A stretch of DNA of 64,000 nt from Hydrogenophilales bacterium 28-61-23 (GCA_002281555.1 NCGJ01000006.1:62001-126000), one strand, 5' to 3'; counted from the first letter of the stretch, positions 8,934 through 20,015 are shown. Program-made: numbers and translations. Notes: generated by a model not told the origin, from the letters alone.

Positions 8934-11353
8934 CCCGTTGTTTTCGAGCCCGTTATGGCGAGAAAGACAACGGCCATGCCCTGCTCTGGCAGGAAGACCC
9001 TTCGGAAACCCTGCCATCTGAATTGAGTGGTCTGACTGACCGCCCCTGGGCGCATGATCAGCCGGGTGAGCAGTGGTGGCCTTCAGTGGGCTGCGGCCCG
9101 GTTGGTGATTGGTGGGCGCTCTGGTGGACGCTCCCGGACCATGAAACCCGCCGCCAGGGCATGGTACGCAGTGAAGTGGCCTTGTGGCCCTTGGAGGAGA
9201 TCGGCACGGTTTCGGATTTGGCCCCGGTGATGATGGATTTGGCCGGGGAGCGAATCCCCGCGCCGCCGACTGAGCTGCTCATCAATCTAGCTGATGCGTT
9301 GCTTGAGACCGCAGGTTCACCGCCAGTGGTGACTGGACTGGTCCATTGGCCGGCCTTGATCGTTGCCCTATGGCCGCAGCTCTGGCCCGAAGCACGGCGC
9401 AATTTTTCAGGGCGTGCTGCCATGACGCCGCCGCAGCGAGGCGAATCGGTCGCGCCACCCCTCGTCTATGCCATTCCGGCAAGCCGGGCGCTGCAATGGC
9501 CCGGTCGCACACACATCACCTCCAGCGCCCCCCCTTCTTCGCCCAGCCGGGGCGCGGCTTGGTTGGCGGGGCAGGCGGATGCTGTCATGTCGGAACTGTT
9601 TGCCGGTTGCGCCTCGCATTCCGCCGATCTGGCTTTTGCCAAGAAGCTGGCGCGGGCGGCGGATGGGCTGGAGCAACTACGTCAGGAACCCGGGGCTGAT
9701 TCCGCTCTGGCACTGTTGCGCACACTGATCGCTATTGCACCCGGCCAGGGTTTGGCCGAGCTCAAGCGCGAGGCGCTGGCTGTCCTCCAGGGGCAGTTGG
9801 CGAATGCCGGCCTGATGACTGTGATCGGTCTAGCCAACATCAAGCTCTCGGATATTCCCGAAGCGGCTACGCCTTCCGAAGCGTTGTCTGCCTGGGTTGC
9901 GGCCCAAGCTGCCCAACTTGGCGACGAGGATGCGGAACGGCTATTGGAGAAAGTGGGGAGGGATGACGCAAATGCGCCTGAAGCCTGGTGGCGGGGCAGC
10001 GTCCGACAGGCACTGGTGACGGGCATCCAGCAACGATCGGCAGATTGGGGCCGCGCTCTATTGCGCTGGCTGGCCGCCCCCAAACCGGCGGGCTTGCTCG
10101 ATGCACTCCTTCCGGACAGCCCCACATCGGAAGACTGGTTGCTTCTGCTGGCGGACAACCTTCGCGTGTCCATGGACCATCTCGACACGTTCCGCGAGCA
10201 CTGCCGCAAACGCGGTTGGTCGCGGCTCCATGCCTGGGGCGTTTCGACCGCCTTTCACGGCGAGGCGTCCATCGATTCGCAATTGGCCTTTGTCGGCGAT
10301 CCACTACCTGGCTTGGCTTATCTGGTAGAGCGGCTACCCGGTCAACTCGTCGTGAGCAAGGCCGTTGCTGCGGCGAATTCGGGCTTGACCACCCTGGCGG
10401 GCAAACGAACCGCGCGGGAACCGAATTGGCTGGAGGGTCTGGATGCAAGCCACGCCGGTTGGCGCGCGTTGTGGCGCGCCCATCTGGAGGCCAGCGGTGT
10501 TCATTGGCCCCAGGAAGTGGACCGAAACCAATTGGCGGGGCAGTTGCTTGATGCCGTGTTGGCTGGCGATCCATCCGACCCGTTGATTGCCACTCTGGCG
10601 ACTGATTTGGCTGCCACCGCCCTGGAACATCCTCAACGCGCCCAGCTTTGGAAGCGGTTGGGCACCACAGGGAAGAAGGCTCTCTTGAGTGCGGTCGCGG
10701 CAACCTTGCTTCAGCGGATTTCTGCCGGGCTGGCCACACCGACACCGGAAACCGAGTTGGCGGAGGCGGTCATCCATCAAGTTCGTTCCGGCAGGCCAAC
10801 CGCAATCATAATTACTGCGTTGCTGGGTTGGGATGCGCCTTTGGCAGAACAGGAAGTGGTTCGTTGGATTTCTTCAACGCAAGGATCCGAATGGCTCTCC
10901 GTCGCTGAAGAAGTTGGCCATCATGTGCAGCGCCGAGGATGGGGACAGGTGGCTTCCGAGATGTATTCCCTGTGCCGTTGGTCGAAAAGGGAACTTCGAC
11001 CGGCTGTTGCCGCATGTGTAGGGCTGCTTTCGCGGTGGGAGCAGAATCTTTTCCTCATGCTGTATGCGCCAACAGGGCAAAAGAAACATCTCGATCAAGA
11101 GACGCTGGCTCGCTACGTGGCGGAGATCGGCGCTGACATTGCCCCAGATCAAGCCTTGGACTATTGGGAACGGGCCGGTGGAGAACGCAAATGGATTTCC
11201 CATACATCCCGGCCAGACGCTCAGTGGCGTGATGTAGCTAACCGTGCGAGGCATGGAGGTAACGCAAGAGGCTTGACGGCACTTATTCGCGAACTTCGCA
11301 AGGATTACCCCAATAACGACACACTCCAAGAGTTGTCCCGCATCTTGAAATAA
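8930..11353 (+). CDS. GAP1-like GTPase-associated protein with C-terminal EAD-like domain
   Basis: An 807-residue protein. The first 110 residues match the GAP1-N1 pattern: ARYGEKDNGHALL, LTDRP, a WTLPD segment with RRQGMVRSEVALWPLEE. The middle 600 residues are helical and Trp/Leu/Ala-rich with no recognisable enzyme motif. Residues about 742-807 (WERAGG, SRP, conserved Trp, KDYPNND) resemble the C-terminal domain of the phosphoesterase at 4443-5825. The likely role is a large scaffold coupling the GTPase switch to the effector through like-with-like domain contacts; this is inference from family knowledge. It ends the tightly overlapping block; the next gene starts 46 bases later. Confidence 0.7.
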   Translation: MTRCFRARYGEKDNGHALLWQEDPSETLPSELSGLTDRPWAHDQPGEQWWPSVGCGPVGDWWALWWTLPDHETRRQGMVRSEVALWPLEEIGTVSDLAPVMMDLAGERIPAPPTELLINLADALLETAGSPPVVTGLVHWPALIVALWPQLWPEARRNFSGRAAMTPPQRGESVAPPLVYAIPASRALQWPGRTHITSSAPPSSPSRGAAWLAGQADAVMSELFAGCASHSADLAFAKKLARAADGLEQLRQEPGADSALALLRTLIAIAPGQGLAELKREALAVLQGQLANAGLMTVIGLANIKLSDIPEAATPSEALSAWVAAQAAQLGDEDAERLLEKVGRDDANAPEAWWRGSVRQALVTGIQQRSADWGRALLRWLAAPKPAGLLDALLPDSPTSEDWLLLLADNLRVSMDHLDTFREHCRKRGWSRLHAWGVSTAFHGEASIDSQLAFVGDPLPGLAYLVERLPGQLVVSKAVAAANSGLTTLAGKRTAREPNWLEGLDASHAGWRALWRAHLEASGVHWPQEVDRNQLAGQLLDAVLAGDPSDPLIATLATDLAATALEHPQRAQLWKRLGTTGKKALLSAVAATLLQRISAGLATPTPETELAEAVIHQVRSGRPTAIIITALLGWDAPLAEQEVVRWISSTQGSEWLSVAEEVGHHVQRRGWGQVASEMYSLCRWSKRELRPAVAACVGLLSRWEQNLFLMLYAPTGQKKHLDQETLARYVAEIGADIAPDQALDYWERAGGERKWISHTSRPDAQWRDVANRARHGGNARGLTALIRELRKDYPNNDTLQELSRILK

Positions 11354-11399
11354 CCGCGCGACACGTCTCCAGAAGACCTCCCTTCCCACTCTCTGCTCG

Positions 11400-12434
11400 A
11401 TGCCCATCCCTGCCTCCCTCATAGACCCACCCACCGGCTACACCGACTGGCTGGCCGACCTGAAGGCACGCATTCACACTGCCCAGCAGCGCGCGGCGCT
11501 GGCGGTGAACCGGGAACTGGTGTTGCTGTACTGGCAGATCGGGCGGGACATCCTGAACCGCCAAGCGGAACAGGGCTGGGGCGCGAAGGTGATCGAACGG
11601 CTGTCTCATGATCTGCGCAACGCATTTCCCGAGATGAAGGGTTTTTCGCCGCGCAACCTCAAATACATGAGGGCGTTCGCCGAGGCGTGGCTTGACAGTG
11701 AGTTTGTGCAAGGGGTGCTTGCACAATTGCCCTGGTATCACCAGCTCGCCCTGCTCGATAAGCTGGACACGGAAGACGCGCGCCGCTGGTATGCGGCGAA
11801 GGCCATTGAACACAACTGGTCGCGCAATGTGCTGGTGATCCAGATCGAAACCCGCTTGCGCGAACGCACCGGCGCGGCGGTGACCAACTTTGCCAAGCAA
11901 CTGCCTCGCCCGCATTCCGACCTGGCGCGGGAATCGCTGAAAGATCCGTATCGGCTTGATTTCCTTGGTCTGGGCGAGGACGCGGAAGAGCGATCCATCG
12001 AATCCGCCATTGACCGGCACATCACCCGGTTTCTTATCGAACTCGGTGCAGGTTTCGCTTACGTCGGTCGACAAGTGCATGTCGAGGTGGGTGGCGACGA
12101 CTTCTTCATCGATTTGCTGTTTTATCACCTCAAGTTGCGCTGCTATGTGGTGGTGGAACTCAAGGCGGGCGCTTTCAAGCCGGAGCACGCCGGGCAATTG
12201 AGTTTTTATCTCTCGGCGGTGGATGCTCAGATCAAACACCCGGACGACAACCCGACCATTGGTTTGCTGTTGTGCAAGAGCCAGAACCGAGTCGTGGCCG
12301 AATACGCGCTGCGTGACTCGAACAAGCCCATCGGGGTGGCGGAGTACCAGCTTCTGGCAGCTTTGCCGGCGGAACTGCAAACCAGTCTGCCCAGCATTGA
12401 GCAGATTGAGCGGGAGTTGGGGGATTTGCCGTGA
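11400..12434 (+). CDS. YhcG/DUF1016 family PD-(D/E)xK nuclease
   Basis: A 344-residue protein with an N-terminal DUF1016 helical domain (about 12-170; LLYWQIGRDIL, GFSPRNLKYMRAF, LPWYHQLALLDKL) and a C-terminal nuclease domain whose PD-(D/E)xK residues are D238, E253 and K255 (FFIDLLF ... VVVELKAG). Family members are predicted or shown DNA nucleases often found with restriction systems. The gene begins 46 bases after the GAP1-like gene on the same strand, and its stop overlaps the next start (GTGA), so it may be transcribed with the conflict system. The assigned ATG has no strong ribosome binding site. Confidence 0.8.
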   Translation: MPIPASLIDPPTGYTDWLADLKARIHTAQQRAALAVNRELVLLYWQIGRDILNRQAEQGWGAKVIERLSHDLRNAFPEMKGFSPRNLKYMRAFAEAWLDSEFVQGVLAQLPWYHQLALLDKLDTEDARRWYAAKAIEHNWSRNVLVIQIETRLRERTGAAVTNFAKQLPRPHSDLARESLKDPYRLDFLGLGEDAEERSIESAIDRHITRFLIELGAGFAYVGRQVHVEVGGDDFFIDLLFYHLKLRCYVVVELKAGAFKPEHAGQLSFYLSAVDAQIKHPDDNPTIGLLLCKSQNRVVAEYALRDSNKPIGVAEYQLLAALPAELQTSLPSIEQIERELGDLP

Positions 12435-13471
12435 ACCCTTCCATCCAACCGGCCGGGGAATTTCACCTCTACGAAACTGCGGACGGCCGCACCCGTGTCG
12501 AATGCCGCTTTGTGGAGGACACCCTTTGGTTGACTCAGGCGCTGATGGCGGAGTTGTTTCAGAAGGATGTCCGCACCATCAACGAGCACTTGAAGAACGC
12601 TTATGAGGAAGGGGAGTTGGAGCCGGGGGCAACTATCCGGAAATTCCGGATAGTTCGCGAGGAAGGCGCCCGTCAGGTCAGCCGCAACCTCGATCATTAC
12701 AACCTCGACGCCATCCTGGCCGTAGGCTACCGGGTACGCTCCCAGCGCGGCACCCAGTTCCGCCGCTGGGCGACGGAGCGCCTGCGTGAATACCTGGTCA
12801 AGGGCTTCACCCTGGACGATGAGCGGCTGAAAAATCCTCCCGTGGCGGGTTCCGGCGTTCCGGACCGTTTCGATGAACTGCTTGAACGCATCCGCGATAT
12901 CCGCGCCAGCGAGCGGCGGATGTATCTGCGGGTACGGGAGATTTTTTCGATGGCGGCGGATTACGCGCCCTCGTTACCGGAAACGACGCGGTTTTTTCAG
13001 ATCATCCAGAACAAGCTGCACTTCGCCGTCACCGGCAAGACCGCGCCGGAATTGATCCGTGAGCGGGCCGATGCCGGCAAACCCAACATGGGCCTGACCT
13101 CGTCCAAGTCCGGTTCCGTGCGCAAGGCCGATGTCACCGTCGCCAAGAATTACCTGCAGGAACCCGAGATCACCGAGCTGAACCGCATCGTGGTGATGTG
13201 GCTGGATTTCGCCGAGGACCAGGCATTGCGGCGCAAGGAAGTTTTCCTGAAAGACTGGGCGGAAAAGCTGGATGCCTTCCTGAAGTTCAATGACCGCGCG
13301 GTGTTGCCGAATGCCGGCGAGGTATCGAAAGAGGAAGCCGATTCCCGTGCGGCATCGGAATACGAGCGCTTCGCCACCCAGCGGCGAGCATTGCTGGAAG
13401 CGGAAGGGGAGGATCAGCAAATCAAAATATTGGAACAGGCAGCAAAGAAGCTACGGAAGCCTGGCAAGTAA
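12431..13471 (+). CDS. RhuM-like virulence/defence-associated protein
   Basis: A 346-residue protein of the RhuM (virulence RhuM) family: an N-terminal winged-helix-like region with LWLTQALMAELFQKDVRT and HYNLDAILAVGYRVRS, then a helical C-terminal region. These proteins often accompany restriction-modification and abortive-infection genes; a DNA-binding role is plausible but unproven. A GTG start overlaps the stop of the YhcG-type nuclease by four bases, so the two are translationally coupled. The Lys-rich C-terminus (KKLRKPGK) could contact nucleic acid. Confidence 0.75.
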   Translation: MNPSIQPAGEFHLYETADGRTRVECRFVEDTLWLTQALMAELFQKDVRTINEHLKNAYEEGELEPGATIRKFRIVREEGARQVSRNLDHYNLDAILAVGYRVRSQRGTQFRRWATERLREYLVKGFTLDDERLKNPPVAGSGVPDRFDELLERIRDIRASERRMYLRVREIFSMAADYAPSLPETTRFFQIIQNKLHFAVTGKTAPELIRERADAGKPNMGLTSSKSGSVRKADVTVAKNYLQEPEITELNRIVVMWLDFAEDQALRRKEVFLKDWAEKLDAFLKFNDRAVLPNAGEVSKEEADSRAASEYERFATQRRALLEAEGEDQQIKILEQAAKKLRKPGK

Positions 13472-13590
13472 GAAAAACAGCGCTCACTCGACGAGGCACA
13501 GAGCACTCTCGACATTTCGCGCGTGCTTGCCCGACATCCAATGTCAAATAATACTTAACACATTCATTGCCAGAATTTAACATCTCACCC

Positions 13591-13848
13591 ATGTTCACGT
13601 TGCGTTTTGCCAAACCGGCCTTGAAGGCCTTGTTGAAAATGCCGGCCGGCATTGCCAAGCGAATGCGCACTGAGCTGGATGCCGTAGCCGCCGACCCGGC
13701 CAACTATCGGGGAGACTGGAAGCCGCTGCAAGGTTCAGCCTTCTGGCGTTTGCGGGTCGGAGATTGGCGCGCGATCTGCGATCTGCGCGACGGTGAACTG
13801 GTGTTATTGGTGGTCAAGATCGCCCCTAGAGGAGACGTTTACAAATGA
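13591..13848 (+). CDS. RelE/ParE-superfamily toxin
   Basis: An 85-residue small basic protein. Start taken at the ATG at 13591 (M-F-T-L-R-F); an in-frame TTG at 13567 would add eight residues not expected in the family. The core FWRLRVGDWRAICDL and terminal VVKIAPRGDVYK match RelE/ParE folds, which act as ribosome-dependent mRNA interferases or gyrase poisons. It overlaps the downstream antitoxin by four bases (ATGA); the toxin-first order is that of HigBA-like modules. The 119-base gap upstream is AT-rich and probably holds the module's own promoter. Confidence 0.8.
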   Translation: MFTLRFAKPALKALLKMPAGIAKRMRTELDAVAADPANYRGDWKPLQGSAFWRLRVGDWRAICDLRDGELVLLVVKIAPRGDVYK

Positions 13849-14201
13849 GCGCGCAAATCATCGAATTGAACGGCGTGCCGGCTTTCGCCGTGGTACCGGT
13901 GGCCGAATGGCATGCCTTGCTGGCTCGTCTGGAAGAGGTGCAGGACATCGCGGATGCGAAATCCGCGCGCGAAAGCGAAACATTCCCCGCCGAATTCGCG
14001 GACCGCCTGCTGTCTGGCGAATCGCCGCTGCGGGTCTGGCGCGAATATCGTGGACTGACCTTGCAGACACTCGCCGAGACCTGCGGTGTGACGCGCCAGA
14101 TGCTCTCGATGATCGAACATGGCAAAGCGAAGCCATCGGCCGATCTGCTTGGCAAGCTGGCCGGTGCGCTCGATTGCGACATGGACGACCTGCACGTCTG
14201 A
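13845..14201 (+). CDS. Xre-type HTH antitoxin
   Basis: A 118-residue partner of the toxin. Residues 1-30 resemble a Phd-like N-terminal strand segment (VPAFAVVPVAEWHALL). Residues 55-117 form a lambda-repressor-like helix-turn-helix (LRVWREYRGLTLQTLAETCGV, then RQMLSMIEHGKAKPSADLLGKLAGAL). It should neutralise the toxin and autoregulate the pair. A strong terminator follows 50 bases downstream, isolating the module from clpB. Confidence 0.85.
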   Translation: MSAQIIELNGVPAFAVVPVAEWHALLARLEEVQDIADAKSARESETFPAEFADRLLSGESPLRVWREYRGLTLQTLAETCGVTRQMLSMIEHGKAKPSADLLGKLAGALDCDMDDLHV

Positions 14202-14250
14202 GAAGCGGTCGGCGCATCGTTGCCTTGCCGAGAACGGCTCGTCCTCAAGA

Positions 14251-14280
14251 AAAACGCCCGCTTGCAAGCGGGCGTTTTTT
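14251..14280. terminator. Bidirectional Rho-independent terminator
   Basis: A perfect inverted repeat of AAAAACGCCCGCTTG and its complement, giving a GC-rich stem with A-run on one side and T-run on the other. It serves both the toxin-antitoxin pair (plus strand) and clpB (minus strand), which converge here. Confidence 0.95.
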
Positions 14281-14294
14281 ATTCTGACGCAGGT

Positions 14295-16892
<2,598 letters not shown>

Positions 16893-16936
16893 GGCTTGTT
16901 CCCTCATTGAAACTGCGTAATCGGATGATTGACTCC

Positions 16937-16997
16937 CAAATGGGGGAATCCGCAAACGATTTCAATGGCATGGCGGGCAATTACAACGCGCACATGA
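16937..16997 (+). repeat. Copy A of a 61-base imperfect direct repeat
   Basis: Gap-free alignment with 17988-18048 shows 45 of 61 identical bases, including ACGATTTC, CAATTACAA and the terminal CATGA. Copy A covers the clpB sigma-32 promoter; copy B abuts the nadC start codon. Origin unknown. Confidence 0.6.
16938..16966 (-). promoter_or_regulatory. Sigma-32 (RpoH) promoter of clpB
   Basis: On the minus strand TTGAAA (16965-16960) is followed after 14 bases by CCCCATTT (16945-16938), a very close match to the sigma-32 consensus CTTGAA-N(11-15)-CCCCATnT. Transcription would start about 35-40 bases before the clpB ATG at 16892. Confidence 0.8.
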
Positions 16998-17024
16998 AAA
17001 GGGCCCCGGCGCGCACCGGAGCCC
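16997..17024 (-). terminator. Rho-independent terminator of the PEP-CTERM gene
   Basis: On the minus strand GGGCTCCGG and CCGGGGCCC form a 9-base stem (one mismatch, 6-base loop) followed directly by TTTT. It lies about 60 bases after the PEP-CTERM gene stop and just upstream of the clpB promoter. Confidence 0.8.
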
Positions 17025-17086
17025 AGCACCGTCCCGATCGCTCTGATCGTTGCGTGACGGGTAAAGCCCGTTGCTTGTTCGGCTGC

Positions 17087-17764
17087 CTATGCGTTTTCTT
17101 GTCTGCGCCCGCGCGCTACCCAGCCCACCAGGCCCAGGCCCGCCAGCATCAGGCCCCAGGCCTCGGGCTCGGGAATGGTGTTGACGAGCAGGTAAGGCGC
17201 TGGGCCGGGATTGCCGGGGAAGTTGATGGCCTCCTTGCTGTAGAACGTGGCCGTATCGCTGATGCCTTCATCGGCCAGCTTGAGCAGCAGCGACAGGTCG
17301 CCGTCCTGGTCGGTGGCGAGGACCGACAGCGGCAGGTTGAAGGCGATCACCGCTTGGCCGCCGTAGATGGCTTGGGTGTCCAGGGCAGCGGCGTCATAGT
17401 CCGGCCGGTTGCTCCAGGTGATGGCGCTTTCCAGCCAGTTGTCGGAGGAGACATGGTGCAGGTCGATGTAGGTGCCATCAATCCCGCCCTGAGCGTAGGA
17501 CAGTTGCAGTGAAATGCCGGTGAGCAGCTCGCCGGGCGCGAGCATGGGCAGATCGAAGCGCAGGTAGGTGCGCTTGGTGGTGCTGCCGGCATGAACATGC
17601 AGATCCTTTTCGTCCCCGTAGTTGACGGTCGCATAATCGCTGACCACGTAGGCATCGGCCGCCGGCGTCAGCTGATAGGTCGCCCCGGCGACCGGCCCGG
17701 CCAAGCCCAAGGACAGGGCCGTCAGCAGGATCAGATGGGATTTGTCGAGTTTGGGTCTATGCAT
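17087..17764 (-). CDS. DNRLRE-type PEP-CTERM exported protein
   Basis: A 225-residue secreted protein. Start chosen at 17764 (M-H-R-P-K), with GGAGG 6 bases upstream. Residues 10-28 are a signal peptide. The body resembles the DNRLRE/CBM96-like beta-sandwich: DAYVVSDYATVNYG, a TKRTYLRFDL strand and SAITWSNRP. The C-terminus is a PEP-CTERM sorting signal: IPEPEAWGLMLAG, a hydrophobic helix and terminal ARGRRQ. Such proteins are processed by an exosortase and placed at the cell surface or in exopolysaccharide. No exosortase gene is in the window. It is monocistronic with its own terminator. Confidence 0.85.
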   Translation of the reverse strand: MHRPKLDKSHLILLTALSLGLAGPVAGATYQLTPAADAYVVSDYATVNYGDEKDLHVHAGSTTKRTYLRFDLPMLAPGELLTGISLQLSYAQGGIDGTYIDLHHVSSDNWLESAITWSNRPDYDAAALDTQAIYGGQAVIAFNLPLSVLATDQDGDLSLLLKLADEGISDTATFYSKEAINFPGNPGPAPYLLVNTIPEPEAWGLMLAGLGLVGWVARGRRQENA

Positions 17765-17987
17765 ACAAGCCTCCGTCTGTTGTGCCGCAGGGTAAGAATC
17801 CACGAATGTTTTGATTCATTAGTTACTCATCAGCATAGACATATCCTTTTCTAACCATAGGAAATTCAAGCGTCCCTCAAAACGTATCGCCAAACCTCAA
17901 CCGAGGTTAATCAAGCGTTTCGTTCGGAAACGTCTATCGCCAGCGAAGAAACGCCGCCTGTTGCTCACTAACAGGATGTTTGCCACT

Positions 17988-18048
17988 CAAATCGGGCAAG
18001 CCACCGACGATTTCGATGGTGTAGCGGTCAATTACAATCCAGGCATGA
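17988..18048 (+). repeat. Copy B of the 61-base imperfect direct repeat
   Basis: Aligns without gaps to 16937-16997 (45/61 identical). It ends in the nadC start codon, and its CAATTACAAT could include a -10 element (TACAAT) very close to the ATG, implying a leaderless or very short leader transcript. Confidence 0.6.
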
Positions 18049-18878
18049 CCGCTGATCTTGCAAACGCCATCCAAAGCAATGTCCGGGCCGCCCTTGCCGA
18101 AGATATCGGCGGCGGCGATCTCACCGCGCTGCTGATCTCCGAACAGACTCAGGCCCGCGCCCGCGTCATCACGCGCGAGGACGCGGTGTTATGCGGCACG
18201 GACTGGTTCGATGCCTGCTTTGCGCGGCTTGATCCCGATATTCGAATTGAATGGCAAGCGCGCGACGGCGACGCCGTCACCGCCGGCCAGACCTTGTGCG
18301 AAATCGCCGGCCCGGCGCGCGCCCTGCTCACGGCCGAGCGGCCGGCACTGAATTTTCTGCAGACCTTGTCCGGTGTGGCGACCGAGACCCGGCGCTATGT
18401 CGCAGCCATCGCCGGCACCCGTGCCAGGATTTACGACACCCGCAAAACACTGCCGGGATTGCGCCTGGCGCTGAAGTACGCGGTGAATTGCGGCGGCGGC
18501 GAGAACCAGCGCATCGGGCTGTACGACGGCATTTTGATCAAGGAAAACCATATCGCGGCGGCGGGGGGCATTGCGCCCGCCTTGGCAGCCGCCTTCACGC
18601 TGGCCGAGGGAAAGAGCGTTCAGATCGAAGTGGAAAATCTGGCGCAGTTGGATGAGGCCCTGGCGGCGGGCGCGAAGTTGATCCTGCTCGACAACTTCGA
18701 CCTGGTCACGATGCGCGCGGCGGTGTCGCTCAGCGCCGGCCGGGCGCAACTGGAAGCCTCCGGCGGCATCAGCCTGGAAACGGTGCGAGGTTTTGCCGAA
18801 ACCGGCGTGGACCGGATTTCGGTCGGCAATCTGACCAAATCGGTGCGCGCGCTGGATTTATCCATGCGGTTTGTTTGA
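18045..18878 (+). CDS. nadC: Nicotinate-nucleotide pyrophosphorylase (quinolinate phosphoribosyltransferase)
   Basis: A 277-residue enzyme converting quinolinate and PRPP to nicotinate mononucleotide in de novo NAD synthesis. Start at 18045 (M-T-A-D-L) gives the family's usual N-terminus; the open frame reaches 17961 but the extra 28 codons fall in a repeated, probably regulatory, segment. Family motifs are intact: [48 protein letters not shown] and [12 protein letters not shown] with ISVGNLTKS. nadA and nadB are not adjacent; the gene stands alone. Confidence 0.97.
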   Translation: MTADLANAIQSNVRAALAEDIGGGDLTALLISEQTQARARVITREDAVLCGTDWFDACFARLDPDIRIEWQARDGDAVTAGQTLCEIAGPARALLTAERPALNFLQTLSGVATETRRYVAAIAGTRARIYDTRKTLPGLRLALKYAVNCGGGENQRIGLYDGILIKENHIAAAGGIAPALAAAFTLAEGKSVQIEVENLAQLDEALAAGAKLILLDNFDLVTMRAAVSLSAGRAQLEASGGISLETVRGFAETGVDRISVGNLTKSVRALDLSMRFV

Positions 18879-18958
18879 AAACCCGTTGCAGCCCCATTGC
18901 AACCCCGTTGAATCCCAGTTGAGTCCCGGCTGAAGGTCCCCGAGAGGACCCGGTCGGA

Positions 18959-19936
18959 TCAACTCTGGCGTTCGCCCTTGCTGTTCAACCTGCGCCGAAA
19001 CGGATGCCCGACCTTGCCCGCGGACGCATCGGGGCGCTTTGTCTCAGCCCGGTTTGATTCGGCTCGTTTGCTGTCCGGACGTTTGGTTTCGGGACGGCCA
19101 GCCTCACCGGCCTCATCCGCTTTGCGTTGTTCCGCGGCCCCCTTGGCCATGCCGCACCAGCGCAGCAGGGCTTCGACTTCTTCTTCCGGCAACTCTTCCT
19201 TCATGCCGCGCTTGAGCCGCGACGGCATCGCGATGGGGCCGAAACGGACCCGGATCAGCCGGCTGACGGTCAAGCCCAGGTGTTCCATCAGGCGACGCAC
19301 CTCGCGGTTGCGGCCTTCCTTGATGATCAGGTGATACCACTGATTCACGCCCTCGCCGCCGGCGGGCACGATGGCGTCGACCTTGGCGATGCCGTCATCC
19401 AGTTCCACGCCGGTCAGCAGCGAGTTCATCTGGACGGCATCGAGCGCGCCGATCAGGCGCACTGCATATTCGCGTTCGACTTCATAGCGCGGATGGGTCA
19501 GATGGTTGGCGAGTTCGCCATCGGTGGTGAAGATGAGCAGGCCTTCGGTATTGAAATCGAGCCGGCCGATGCTGATCCAGCGGCCGCTGCGCACTTGCGG
19601 CAGGCTGTCGAACACGGAAGGACGCCCCTCGGGATCGTCTCGCGAGACGATTTCGCCTTCCAGCTTGTGATAGATCAGCACGCGCGGGGTCTGTTTCTTC
19701 CAGCCCATGCGGATCACCTTGCCGTTGACCTTGACCAGATCGCCCGGTTTGACGCGATCGCCCACCTTGGCGACCAAGCTGTTGATGGTGACGCGGCCAT
19801 CGGCGATCAGTTGTTCCATGTCGCGGCGCGAACCCATGCCGGCGCTGGCCAGGGCTTTATGCAGTTTCTCGCTTTGGTCTTCGAGTTCTTCGGGATGCGC
19901 CTTCAACGGGCGACCCATATAGGAATAGCGGGGCAT
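18959..19936 (-). CDS. rluB: 23S rRNA pseudouridine synthase RluB
   Basis: A 325-residue RsuA/RluB/E/F-class pseudouridine synthase. An S4 RNA-binding domain (about 23-85; EKLHKALASAGMGSRRDMEQLI) precedes the catalytic domain with the aspartate of the GRLDFNTEGLL motif (D127) and the conserved GRNREVRRLMEHLGL. The C-terminus from about residue 270 is a low-complexity basic tail with repeated K/R-R-P-D/E-T/S units (ETKRPDSKRAESNR), which could aid RNA binding. It lies beside scpB, the common proteobacterial arrangement. The assigned start is plausible, though S4 proteins often begin nearer residue 22. Confidence 0.93.
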   Translation of the reverse strand: MPRYSYMGRPLKAHPEELEDQSEKLHKALASAGMGSRRDMEQLIADGRVTINSLVAKVGDRVKPGDLVKVNGKVIRMGWKKQTPRVLIYHKLEGEIVSRDDPEGRPSVFDSLPQVRSGRWISIGRLDFNTEGLLIFTTDGELANHLTHPRYEVEREYAVRLIGALDAVQMNSLLTGVELDDGIAKVDAIVPAGGEGVNQWYHLIIKEGRNREVRRLMEHLGLTVSRLIRVRFGPIAMPSRLKRGMKEELPEEEVEALLRWCGMAKGAAEQRKADEAGEAGRPETKRPDSKRAESNRAETKRPDASAGKVGHPFRRRLNSKGERQS

Positions 19937-20015
19937 GTTGTTCTCTCTATGGTTATGGTTTCAATTCCGGATTGTTTGCCTATCCGGGGCGGCATGGGTT
20001 GGCAATTATCCCGGA

